Below are positions 1 through 7,753 of a DNA stretch of 36,703 nucleotides, one piece after another (positions within the stretch are counted from its first letter, which is position 1; every line of letters starts with the position of its first letter). The DNA is taken from the NCBI RefSeq assembly GCF_007990265.1, contig NZ_BJWH01000032.1, positions 1 to 36,703 of the forward strand, written 5' to 3'. Under the pieces are notes generated by a model, which saw nothing but the letters and a program-made list of their open reading frames with translations, was not told the DNA's origin and made no database searches. This DNA is from Cellulomonas terrae. GTDB lineage: Bacteria > Actinomycetota > Actinomycetes > Actinomycetales > Cellulomonadaceae. Position numbers and translations under genes: made by a program.

Positions 1-340
1 ATGCGCAGGTGCAATCCGGGCCGCAGCACGTCGGGTCCACCGCGAGCACCAGCTGCAGCAGATCCCCCAGCGCGGAGGCCAGGTGCGGGTCCGCCAACCG
101 GTACCAGGTCCGCCGTCCGTCCGGGATCGACTCCACCAGGCCGCAGCCCCGCAGACAGGCCAGCTGGTTCGACATCACCTGCCGTGACACGCCCAGCGCA
201 TCAGCCAGGTCCGAGGGATAGGCGGGTGCCTCGCGCAGCGCCAGCAGGATCCGAGTGCGCGTCTCGTCGGAGAGGGCATGACCCAGTCGAGCGAGCGCCG
301 AGGTGTGCGTGACGGTGGCCTTCTCCATGAGCACCACCAT
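1..340 (-). CDS. cmtR: CmtR-like ArsR/SmtB metal-sensing repressor (3' end outside window)
   Basis: Reading leftward from ATG 328 the protein begins MEKATVTHTSALARLGHALS and carries a winged helix-turn-helix typical of ArsR/SmtB repressors. The recognition-helix segment contains C58 and C62 (ACLRGC), the same spacing as the two cysteines that, with a C-terminal cysteine, bind Cd/Pb in mycobacterial CmtR. A cysteine-rich tail (VDPTCCGPDCTC) at about residue 98 supplies candidate third ligands. In-frame starts exist at ATG 340, GTG 337, GTG 334 and ATG 328; none has a strong ribosome-binding site, so a leaderless or near-leaderless message is possible. The reading frame is still open at base 1, so the C-terminus and any regulated gene lie outside the window. 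Family assignment is firm; the metal (Cd/Pb) is inferred from the ligand pattern. Confidence 0.8.
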   Translation of the reverse strand, partial: MVVLMEKATVTHTSALARLGHALSDETRTRILLALREAPAYPSDLADALGVSRQVMSNQLACLRGCGLVESIPDGRRTWYRLADPHLASALGDLLQLVLAVDPTCCGPDCTCA

Positions 341-356
341 ACACGCTGTGCTGTAT
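339..356. promoter_or_regulatory. Probable CmtR-like operator (inverted repeat)
   Basis: ATACA (339-343) and TGTAT (352-356) are perfect inverted arms around an 8-bp spacer, directly at the start of the ArsR-family gene. ArsR/SmtB repressors usually bind such imperfect 12-2-12-type or short palindromes in their own promoters. Assigning it as the autoregulatory site is inference from position. Confidence 0.5.
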
Positions 357-463
357 TCAGCGGAGGATGTACCGCGCGGGTGGCTCAGCTCGCGTGCGCG
401 CACCTAAACCATCGTTGCTGCGGATCTACAGGGACCAGCTCGGCCGGTCGATGAGGTCGCCAC

Positions 464-563
464 CGTACTTAAAGTATCCAGGCCCGATTCTCAAACTATC
501 TTGCATCTCGACACGTACTTAAAGTATCCGGGCCCGATTTTCAAACTATCTTGCATCTCGACA
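464..563. repeat. Two tandem copies of a 50-bp AT-richer repeat
   Basis: Bases 464-513 and 514-563 are the same 50-bp sequence with two differences (480 a/530 g; 490 c/540 t). Each copy contains the palindrome TACTTAAAGTA (466-476 and 516-526) and ends in ttgcatctcgaca. GC content is near 48 percent, far below the flanks. The pair lies between the 3' end of dnaB and the CmtR-like gene, both leftward. No coding potential and no clear terminator hairpin is visible. It could be an operator array, an attachment-site remnant or a recent slippage duplication. Confidence 0.9.
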
Positions 564-586
564 TCTCGACAACAACAACGGAGACG

Positions 587-1963
587 TCAGGCCTGCATGT
601 CCACGAAGCGCGAGTAGTGCCCCTGGAATGCCACGACGAGCGTGTCCGTCGGCCCGTTTCGGTGCTTGGCCACGATCACGTCGGCCTCACCGGCGCGAGG
701 TGACTCCTTCTCGTATGCGTCCTCGCGGTGCAGCAGGATCACGATGTCCGCGTCCTGCTCGATCGATCCCGACTCGCGAAGGTCGCTCATCTGCGGCCGC
801 TTGTCGGTGCGCTGCTCGGCGCCACGGTTCAGCTGCGAGATGGCGATGACGGGGACCTCGAGCTCCTTCGCCAGCAGCTTGAGCGCTCGGGAGAACTCGG
901 ACACCTCCTGCTGCCGGGACTCGACGCGCTTGCCGGAGGACATCAGCTGCAGGTAGTCGATGACCACGAGCTTGAGGTCGTGCTTCTGCTTGAGCCGCCG
1001 GCACTTGGCGCGGATCTCCATGAGCGACATGTTGGGGGAGTCGTCGATGAACAGCGGCGCCTCGGAGATCTTGCCCATGGTCGCGGCGATCTTGGCCCAG
1101 TCGTCCTCGCCCATCTGACCGTTGCGCAGCTTCTGCAGGTGCACGCGCGCCTCGGCGGACAGAAGTCGCATGGTGATCTCGTTGCGGCTCATTTCCAGCG
1201 AGAAGACAACAGACGTCATGTTGTGCTTGATGGACGCCGATCGTGCAATATCTATTCCCATGGTCGATTTGCCAATTGCAGGCCTTGCCGCGAGGACAAT
1301 CATTTGTCCGGGGTGCAGTCCGTTGGTCAACCGGTCCAGGTCCGAGAACCCCGTCGGCACGCCGATCATGCCCTCGCCGCGGTGCCCGGCGGCCTCGATC
1401 TCGTCGACCGCCCCGCCGATGATGTCGCCGAGGATCAGGTAGTCCTCCGACGACCGCCGCTCGGTGACGGCGTAGACCTCGGCCTGCGCGTTGTTCACGA
1501 TCTCGTCGACGTCGCCACCGTCGGTGCCGTAGCCGAGCTGGACGATGCGGGTGCCGGCCTCGACGAGCTTGCGCAGGACGGACCGCTCACGCACGATCCG
1601 CGCGTAGTAGCCGGCGTTCGCCGCGGTGGGGACGGACGAGATGAGCGTGTGGAGGTAGGGGGCGCCGCCGATGCGCTGGATCTCGCCGCGCTTGGTCAGC
1701 TCGTCGGCGACGGTGATGGCGTCGGCCGGCTCACCGCGACCGTAGAGGTCGATGATCGCGTCGTACACGACCTCGTGCGCGGGCCGGTAGAAGTCGGTGC
1801 CGCGGATCTGCTCGACGACGTCGGCGATCGCGTCCTTGGAGATCATCATGCCGCCGAGCACGCTGCGCTCGGCGTCGAGGTCCTGCGGCGGGGTGCGGTC
1901 GTAGCCGCCGCCACCGCGGTTCGTGCCCGCCGGCGCGCCGTACTCGAGCTCCTCGATCGTCAT
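587..1963 (-). CDS. dnaB: Replicative DNA helicase DnaB
   Basis: Hexameric 5'-3' helicase that unwinds DNA at the replication fork. The 458-residue product has the N-terminal primase-interaction domain (about residues 27-130, with DAERSVLGGMM) and a RecA-like C-terminal ATPase domain. The Walker A motif ARPAIGKST is at about 226-234, followed by the FSLEMS, VIDYLQLM and DLRESGSIEQDADI motifs of the family. Length is that of an ordinary intein-free DnaB; mycobacterial homologues often carry an intein here, and none is present. ATG 1963 is chosen because GGTGGGGA lies just upstream; the frame stays open to GTG 2092, but that extension does not look like DnaB. A DnaA-box-like cluster lies upstream. 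Confidence 0.97.
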   Translation of the reverse strand: MTIEELEYGAPAGTNRGGGGYDRTPPQDLDAERSVLGGMMISKDAIADVVEQIRGTDFYRPAHEVVYDAIIDLYGRGEPADAITVADELTKRGEIQRIGGAPYLHTLISSVPTAANAGYYARIVRERSVLRKLVEAGTRIVQLGYGTDGGDVDEIVNNAQAEVYAVTERRSSEDYLILGDIIGGAVDEIEAAGHRGEGMIGVPTGFSDLDRLTNGLHPGQMIVLAARPAIGKSTMGIDIARSASIKHNMTSVVFSLEMSRNEITMRLLSAEARVHLQKLRNGQMGEDDWAKIAATMGKISEAPLFIDDSPNMSLMEIRAKCRRLKQKHDLKLVVIDYLQLMSSGKRVESRQQEVSEFSRALKLLAKELEVPVIAISQLNRGAEQRTDKRPQMSDLRESGSIEQDADIVILLHREDAYEKESPRAGEADVIVAKHRNGPTDTLVVAFQGHYSRFVDMQA

Positions 1964-2109
1964 CTGATCCCCACCGTCGTCATCCGAACACATGTTCCAT
2001 GGGGGGTCTGACATCCGCGCCCAGACGAGTTCCCGGGCACAGCATCGGGTCCTCGCACTCGCGACGTTAGGGGGTCCCGGGCGCTCGTCCAAACCTGTCG
2101 CGACGCCCC

Positions 2110-2280
2110 TGTGGGCAACGTGCAGACTTCTGTGGAGCGGGCCCTCACCTACTGTGAGCAGGGCTGTGGATCACGTCCGAATCTGTCCACAGTCCGTGGA
2201 CAGGGGTGTGGACAGAGGGACGAACTTCCGTGCCGATCCGCTCGTCACCCGCAGGAACGCTGTGCACGTGCTGTGGATTC
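2110..2280. promoter_or_regulatory. Cluster of DnaA-box-like sequences between dnaB and the MATE gene
   Basis: In 170 bp there are five near-consensus boxes (consensus TTATCCACA or actinobacterial TTGTCCACA; given on the strand as written): TGTGGGCAA 2110-2118, TGTGGATCA 2165-2173, CTGTCCACA 2183-2191, TGTGGACAG 2207-2215 and TGTGGATTC 2272-2280. The first four match one consensus or the other at 8 of 9 bases. CTGTCCAC (2183-2190) and GTGGACAG (2196-2203) form a perfect 8-bp inverted repeat with a 5-nt spacer. The region lies upstream of dnaB (leftward) and overlaps the 5' end of the MATE gene (rightward). DnaA binding is inference. Confidence 0.5.
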
Positions 2281-3632
2281 GAGAAAGGTTGGCCGCGATT
2301 TCATCTGTCGGACATCGACCGCCCGGCATCGACCGCCAGATACTCGCCCTTGCCGTCCCGGCGCTGGGTGCACTGGTCGCCGAGCCGCTCTTCGTGCTCG
2401 TCGACTCCGCCGTCGTCGGCCACCTCGGCACCGCCCCGCTCGCCGGTCTGGCGCTCGCGTCGACCATCCTCATGACCGTCATCGGGCTGTGCGTCTTCCT
2501 CGCCTACGCCACGACGGCGGCCGTCGCGCGGCGCCTCGGTGCGGGTGACCGGACCGGTGCGCTGCAGGTCGGCGTCGACGGGATGTGGCTCGCCCTCGGC
2601 CTCGGCCTCGTCCTGGCCGCAGCCACCTGGCTGAGCGCCCCGTGGCTCATCGGGGCTCTCGGGGCGTCCGACGAGGTCGCCCAGCAGGCCGTGACCTACC
2701 TGCGCTGGTCGGCGCCGGGCCTCCCCGGCATGCTCCTGGTCCTCGCATCCACCGGCGCGCTGCGTGGGCTGCTCGACACCCGGACCCCTCTCGTCGTCGC
2801 TGCCACCGGTGCCGTCGTCAACGCCGTGCTCAACGTGGTGCTCGTCTACGGCGCCGGGATGGGGATCGCCGGCTCGGGCCTGGGCACGGCGCTCACCCAG
2901 CTCGGCATGGCCGTCGCGCTCACCGTCGTCGTCGTCCACGGGGCGCGGGGCTCCGGGGCGCAGCTGCGACCGGCCGCGGGTGGCATCTGGGCCAACGCGC
3001 GCGCCGGGACGCCGCTGTTCGTCCGCACGCTGTCGCTGCGTCTGGCCATCCTCCTGACCGTGTGGGTGGCCACCGGTCTCGGCGCGGTCGAGCTCGCCGG
3101 GCACCAGGTCGTCGCTGCCGTCTGGGGGCTCGCCGCGTTCGCGCTCGACGCCCTCGCCATCGCCGCGCAGGCCCTCGTCGGCCACGCCCTCGGTGCCGCC
3201 GACGTGCCCCGCGTCCGCGCGCTCCTGCGGCGCACCCTCCAGTGGGGGGTCGGCGCCGGAGCCGCGCTCGGCCTGCTCGTCGGCGGGCTGTCGTGGGTGT
3301 ACGTCCCGCTCTTCACGACTGCCGACGACGTCCGAGCAGCGGCCGTCGCCGCCCTCGTCGTCGCCGCCGTGACCATGCCGATGGCCGGCTGGGTGTTCGT
3401 CCTCGACGGCGTCCTCATCGGTGCCGGCGACGGCCGGTTCCTCGCCTGGGCCGGCATGGCCACGCTGGTGGTCTACGTGCCGTTCGCCCTGGCCGTCCGC
3501 GAGGCTGCACCGCCGGGTGCAGCAGGTCTGGCGTGGCTCTGGGCGGCGTTCGCTGGCGTCTTCATGCTGGCCCGTGCGGTGACGACGGGCTGGCGGGCAC
3601 GCGGCACTGCGTGGATGGTGACCGGTGCCTGA
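2262..3632 (+). CDS. MATE-family efflux transporter (DinF-like)
   Basis: Integral membrane antiporter of the multidrug and toxin extrusion family, predicted to export organic cations or metabolites in exchange for Na+ or H+. About 456 residues with some 12 hydrophobic helices; the N-terminal motif AVPALGALVAEPLFVLVDSAVVGHLG is typical of the DinF branch, and a second half with the same topology starts near 240. GTG 2262 is preferred because AGGA at 2253-2256 is correctly spaced; TTG 2289 (preceded by GAAAGG) is an alternative that removes nine residues. The longer frame from 1992 runs through the DnaA-box region and is not expected to be translated. It is convergent with the next gene, with only three bases between stop codons. 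Substrate unknown. Confidence 0.88.
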   Translation: MHVLWIRERLAAISSVGHRPPGIDRQILALAVPALGALVAEPLFVLVDSAVVGHLGTAPLAGLALASTILMTVIGLCVFLAYATTAAVARRLGAGDRTGALQVGVDGMWLALGLGLVLAAATWLSAPWLIGALGASDEVAQQAVTYLRWSAPGLPGMLLVLASTGALRGLLDTRTPLVVAATGAVVNAVLNVVLVYGAGMGIAGSGLGTALTQLGMAVALTVVVVHGARGSGAQLRPAAGGIWANARAGTPLFVRTLSLRLAILLTVWVATGLGAVELAGHQVVAAVWGLAAFALDALAIAAQALVGHALGAADVPRVRALLRRTLQWGVGAGAALGLLVGGLSWVYVPLFTTADDVRAAAVAALVVAAVTMPMAGWVFVLDGVLIGAGDGRFLAWAGMATLVVYVPFALAVREAAPPGAAGLAWLWAAFAGVFMLARAVTTGWRARGTAWMVTGA

Positions 3633-3635
3633 CGC

Positions 3636-4211
3636 TCACAGGACCGCGCACATCCAGGGTGACGTGGCCGCGATCACGCCGATCCCGGCAACGCTCAGGC
3701 CCAGGGCGAGGGCCACGCCCCGCACGGCGGACCGACGGCCCTCCCCCTCCGACAGCCGGCCCACTCCGACCATCACGCCCAGGACGACCACCGCCGGCAG
3801 CGCGGCCGTGAGGTAGCTGCAAGCAGTGGCGATCACCTCACCCGCCGACACCGGCGCGGGGATGAACGTGGACGCCACGAGTCCGAATGCGAATGCGATC
3901 GCGACGACCGCGACACAGACACCGCAGACGAACCGGCGTGCCGGACGCGCGAGCTCGGCCAGGCCGCCGGATGCCTGACCGTGCGCGGTCACCCCGGCGA
4001 GGACGACGACCACGAGGACGAGCAGAACGGTCGGCCCGACGACCGGGGCCAGCGGGGACCCGAGGTCACGGCAGCTCGCGAGCGACGGCACCCAACGCAA
4101 CGCGTAGACCGACGCGCCTACCGCCAGCGCGCACCAGACGAGCACGAGCAACGTGGAGACGAGCCGGTTCGCCGTGTCGTAGCCCTCCTGCGCACCAGTC
4201 ACCGCGGTCAC
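3636..4211 (-). CDS. Five-helix membrane protein, last gene of the DUF1906 operon
   Basis: 191-residue hydrophobic protein with predicted transmembrane helices at about 18-38, 55-76, 93-115, 124-150 and 164-183. It has several cysteines (C47, C96, C99, C131, C188) but no recognised motif. The GTG start at 4211 overlaps the upstream stop in a GTGA, so it is almost certainly translationally coupled to the DUF1906 protein. No family recognised. From its position it could be a membrane anchor, export helper or self-protection (immunity-like) partner of the upstream wall-active proteins; this is inference only. Its stop lies three bases from that of the convergent MATE gene, leaving no room for separate terminators. 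Confidence 0.75.
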   Translation of the reverse strand: MTAVTGAQEGYDTANRLVSTLLVLVWCALAVGASVYALRWVPSLASCRDLGSPLAPVVGPTVLLVLVVVVLAGVTAHGQASGGLAELARPARRFVCGVCVAVVAIAFAFGLVASTFIPAPVSAGEVIATACSYLTAALPAVVVLGVMVGVGRLSEGEGRRSAVRGVALALGLSVAGIGVIAATSPWMCAVL

Positions 4212-6640
4212 GGTAGCGGCGGGCGGGGCGCTCCGAGGAGCCGGTCCGCGAACACCCGCGCCAGCGTGGGCAGCTCCGTCACCAGCTCGACCTCGGTCAC
4301 GCTCCCGTCGTCGGCCTGCTCGCCGGGCCGTCGGGCCCCGTCGAGCTTCGCGGAGACCGCAGGGAACACCCACGGCGTCCGATTGACGAAGAGGTGGTGG
4401 ACCGCGGCCTCGATCCGGGTGCGGTCGTCGGCGAACCTCTCTCGCAGGAAGGTCCGGTACCGCCACCGCGGATCGTCGTCGTGCGTGAGGATCTCGCGGA
4501 CGGCGTCCGCGAGACTGCGGTCGGCGTCGTCCAGCAGACGCTTCGCGACCAGGAAGGCATCGATGTCGGCGATCAGGTCGGTCTCGCCGAAGCTGGACTC
4601 GCCGGCGGCGCCGTACCCGAGGCGGTACCCGCACCACGAGCCGACGGTGAGCGAGCTGTCGGCACTGCGTGCCGTGGCGTACTCCGCCCAGAACGTGACG
4701 AGGTCGAGCGCCCAGGCCCCGAGGTCACCCGGCCCGACGGAGCCGTCCGACGTGTACGACCACTGGACGTAGCCGCGCGTCGAGGCTGCGAAGTGCTCCA
4801 GGTCACCGGCGTAGTTGGCGACGTCGTACAGCGGGTCCTCGACGGGCACGAGCGCGGCCGAGTCGTGGAACGACTGCCTCGCGGCGGAAAGCAGGGCCGC
4901 CTGCACCGGGTCGGTCATCACACTCTCGGGCTGGGGTGTGTAGGCCCGGAACTGCATGTCGTCGTACTTGCGCTTCTGGAGGTGGTAGAGGACGAGCTCG
5001 GTGGCGTACTTGCGCACGGCGAATGCGCCCACCGAGCGCTCGAGAGCGCACTCCGCCTGGTACGTCAGCTCGCTCAGACGCCAGAACCAGTCGTTGACCT
5101 CCACCCGGGTCCCGGAGGCGTCGGTCACTGTCCGCGACGGCGTGGGGAGCACCGCGTCGGGACCGATCGGCGCTGCCCGGGGCGACACGATCACCTTGTC
5201 GATCTCCACGAGTCCCGTCGGGGTGCTGACCTTGAGCTCCTGGATCTGGTCGTAGGCCCAGGCACCGGGAAGCGGATAGCCGAGGTTCCCGCTCCACCCC
5301 CTGGAGATCCCGCCGACGAAGGCACTGACCGCGAGGCCCCTGTCGCACACCTTCTGGCACACGTTCCGAGGGCCGTAGACCCCGATCTGGTACTCGTTGG
5401 CGCGCGCTCGGCGGACGCCGTCACGCACCTTCTCGAACCAGGGGATCACCAACGCCTCGATGTCGCCGTCCGTCGCGTCCCAGTCCACCGGGAAGTAGAT
5501 GACCGCACCGGGCTTGATCCCGAGCTGCCGCGCGCGCAGGACGGCCGCAGAGCCGTGGCGGTACCCGATGTCCCCGGTGAAGTAGCCCGGGGCGTTGTTG
5601 TACTCCTGGAAGATCGGGAACAGGCTCATGCCCGCGTCATGGATCGTGCGGATCTCGACGGCCTGGATCCGCTTGGTCACGCCGTTCAGGTATCTGCCGA
5701 CGACGGAGTAGCCCGCGCCTGTCAGGACCGCGGCTGTTGTCGCCGTGATCGGGACGTTGGTGTCGCAGGCCGTCCCGGGACGGTCGGGGTCCCCGGTGCT
5801 GACCAGCAGCGACGCCCAGGTCGAGAAGTTGCCGATCCCGGTCGACGGGAGTCGGACGAACTCTTGGAACTCCTGGACGGCCACCTTGGTCGACGTGCCG
5901 AACGACCCGTCGACAGGGACCGGCCGGCGGTTGAAGGCGAGTGCGCTCTGGAACAGACGAACCCACCGTCTGGTGCCGTCCACCATGCCGAGCGACACGG
6001 TGCCCTTCTCCTTCAGCCCGGCGACGGTCCCCGGACCGAAGCTGCCGTTCGCGGTGCCGTCGGCCATCCCGATCTCGTACTGGATCGCGAACATCAGGCC
6101 CTTCTGCACGTCGCGCGAGAAGATGCCGTCGGCGGGGACGACCGCGAAGTCCCGCCGGCTCAGGTACGTCGCGTTCAGCCACCGCTGCGCCGAGCGGATC
6201 GTCGGGTCGCCCCCACGCACCAGCACGTAGGCGTCCATGGTGAGGATGGACTTCATGATCTTCACGGTGATGTCGGGCGACGTGTCACTCAGACCCATGT
6301 CGCGCTTGACCGAGCTGCACGACGCGGCGATGTCCTCCGTGTATCGACCCGAGAGGATGTCGCCGCCGAAGTAGCCCTTGCACCAGAGCGCGCACGCCAG
6401 GATCTGGACGACCCTCGCCTTCGTCGCCGACGTGATCGCACCGATCTGGCTGGTGAAGCGGGACTCGGTGGTCGGGCCGAACGTGTCGGACAGCGAGGTG
6501 ATGCCCAGCTCGTGCTGGAGCGCACGAGTCAGCGCGAACATCGTCCGCCACCCCGTTCGCCCGTCCTCGGGCACTTCCGTGTACCCGGGCACGTCCTTGT
6601 AGTTCTCGTTCACCCAGACCTGAGCAGTCTGAACCCACAC
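4208..6640 (-). CDS. Large DUF1906 (Rv2525c-like, GH25-fold) protein with peptidoglycan-binding-like repeats and an unrecognised C-terminal region
   Basis: 810 residues. Three peptidoglycan-binding-like segments precede the core: about 1-95, 147-215 (DGIFSRDVQKGL, GSFGPGTV) and 225-285 (VDGSFGTSTKVAVQEFQ). Residues about 292-490 form a DUF1906 glycoside-hydrolase-like domain, beginning CDTNVP and including YFPVDWDATDGD (acidic residues D386 and D388) and IGVYGP. Residues about 515-790 are a mostly helical region rich in aromatic residues that I do not recognise. No signal peptide is visible at the N-terminus, unlike the two genes upstream. GTG 6640 is the first start after the previous stop (6674-6676) in the same frame; GAAGGAA lies about 15 nt upstream, rather far. 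Predicted to act on or bind cell-wall glycan; substrate and export route unknown. Confidence 0.85.
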   Translation of the reverse strand: MWVQTAQVWVNENYKDVPGYTEVPEDGRTGWRTMFALTRALQHELGITSLSDTFGPTTESRFTSQIGAITSATKARVVQILACALWCKGYFGGDILSGRYTEDIAASCSSVKRDMGLSDTSPDITVKIMKSILTMDAYVLVRGGDPTIRSAQRWLNATYLSRRDFAVVPADGIFSRDVQKGLMFAIQYEIGMADGTANGSFGPGTVAGLKEKGTVSLGMVDGTRRWVRLFQSALAFNRRPVPVDGSFGTSTKVAVQEFQEFVRLPSTGIGNFSTWASLLVSTGDPDRPGTACDTNVPITATTAAVLTGAGYSVVGRYLNGVTKRIQAVEIRTIHDAGMSLFPIFQEYNNAPGYFTGDIGYRHGSAAVLRARQLGIKPGAVIYFPVDWDATDGDIEALVIPWFEKVRDGVRRARANEYQIGVYGPRNVCQKVCDRGLAVSAFVGGISRGWSGNLGYPLPGAWAYDQIQELKVSTPTGLVEIDKVIVSPRAAPIGPDAVLPTPSRTVTDASGTRVEVNDWFWRLSELTYQAECALERSVGAFAVRKYATELVLYHLQKRKYDDMQFRAYTPQPESVMTDPVQAALLSAARQSFHDSAALVPVEDPLYDVANYAGDLEHFAASTRGYVQWSYTSDGSVGPGDLGAWALDLVTFWAEYATARSADSSLTVGSWCGYRLGYGAAGESSFGETDLIADIDAFLVAKRLLDDADRSLADAVREILTHDDDPRWRYRTFLRERFADDRTRIEAAVHHLFVNRTPWVFPAVSAKLDGARRPGEQADDGSVTEVELVTELPTLARVFADRLLGAPRPPLP

Positions 6641-6673
6641 GTCAGCCGTGGCGAAGTTCCTTCGGTCCGGACG

Positions 6674-7753
6674 TCAGATGGTGCCGACGGCGATGCCGTC
6701 GGTCGTCGGGGTGCCCGACGACGTGAGGTCGACAGCGGTGTACCGGCCCGTCTCCCGTGGGACTCCCGCACCGGCGCCGACGAGCGAGACTGTCGCCCGC
6801 CGGAGGCTCCGGGGGGTCGGTGGTGCGGCGACCGGGGTGCAGTCGAGAACGACGTCGAGGACCGACCCGGCGGGAATCGCCACCGGCACCACCCACGAAC
6901 CCCTCAGGAGCGTCTCGTCCTGCCGTCCGACACGGGGCGTCGGCGCGGCTATCGCCAGCCCGTCGATGGAAGCGGTGAGCACTTCCAGACCTGCGACGAC
7001 GCTCGCATCGAGGTCGACGACGAGCTCGCTGCCCGCGGGGATCGGTGCCGGACCGGTGCTTCGTAGGCGCACGGAGATCGGCGCCCGGTATCCGAGCGGC
7101 CCGAGCGACCCCGGCAGCTCGAGGGACGTCCATGCGGCGGCGACCTCGACCCCCCACGGCGTCGCCGGCACCGACCGACTGACGGTGGACCAGGTTCGCG
7201 CCGTACGCTGCGCGCCGCCACGGCGCACGACCTCGATCACCAGGGGGTGCGGTGCGCCGATGTTCTCGTCGGGGTACAGGTCGAGCGGGCGCAAGGGCAG
7301 AGCGACCGTCGATGACGAGCGACGCCGGGAGGAACCCTGGGGTCGCACCACGTCGAAGGTCACGCGCGCGGTTCCGTCGTCCAGCACCTGCGCCGGCTCG
7401 CAGGACGCGGACCAGGACGCGGTCCCTGCGGCGATCGCCACCCGGTCGGTCGAGGCGAGCAGACGCAGGTCGAAGCTCACCGTGACGGTGAGGCCCGAGG
7501 ACGGGAGCGCGTAACCGGCGATGCTCACCGCGAGAGGCACGTCGAGCACGTGCTGAGTGGCCCACGTCGAGTCGTAGGTGACGATCTCCGACGTCTCCAG
7601 CGGCACCAGAGCGACCGCCGTCCCACCGGCCGCCCGTTCGGAGGCCGCTGCCTTCGTCGGAGCCGCGAGCAGCGCGGTGCCGATCCCCGACACCGCCCCC
7701 GTGAGGACCGCGCGCCTGCTCGGTCCCTGCGGCCCGAGTCGGTCCGGGGTCAT
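6674..7753 (-). CDS. Tat-signal exported protein of unknown function
   Basis: 359 residues. The N-terminus has a twin-arginine signal (SRRAVLTG at about 12-19, then the hydrophobic stretch VSGIGTALLAAP and probable cleavage after the KAAA near 37), so folded export through the Tat system is predicted. The mature part is rich in beta-strand-like V/T/S/P segments, suggesting adhesin-like or Ig-like modules, with no catalytic motif seen. ATG 7753 overlaps the upstream stop in an ATGA, which fixes the start and implies coupling. The next gene begins 33 bp after its stop in the same frame. I do not recognise the family. Confidence 0.8.
   Translation of the reverse strand: MTPDRLGPQGPSRRAVLTGAVSGIGTALLAAPTKAAASERAAGGTAVALVPLETSEIVTYDSTWATQHVLDVPLAVSIAGYALPSSGLTVTVSFDLRLLASTDRVAIAAGTASWSASCEPAQVLDDGTARVTFDVVRPQGSSRRRSSSTVALPLRPLDLYPDENIGAPHPLVIEVVRRGGAQRTARTWSTVSRSVPATPWGVEVAAAWTSLELPGSLGPLGYRAPISVRLRSTGPAPIPAGSELVVDLDASVVAGLEVLTASIDGLAIAAPTPRVGRQDETLLRGSWVVPVAIPAGSVLDVVLDCTPVAAPPTPRSLRRATVSLVGAGAGVPRETGRYTAVDLTSSGTPTTDGIAVGTI

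Noticed and set aside
1992..2261. N-terminal extension of the MATE protein back to 1992
   Set aside because: It would translate the DnaA-box region and adds 90 residues unlike any MATE protein; a good ribosome-binding site lies at 2253.
4394..7066. 890-residue open frame on the plus strand across the DUF1906 operon
   Set aside because: Antisense to well-supported genes, no ribosome-binding site, Arg/Val/Asp-rich shadow composition typical of GC-rich opposite strands.
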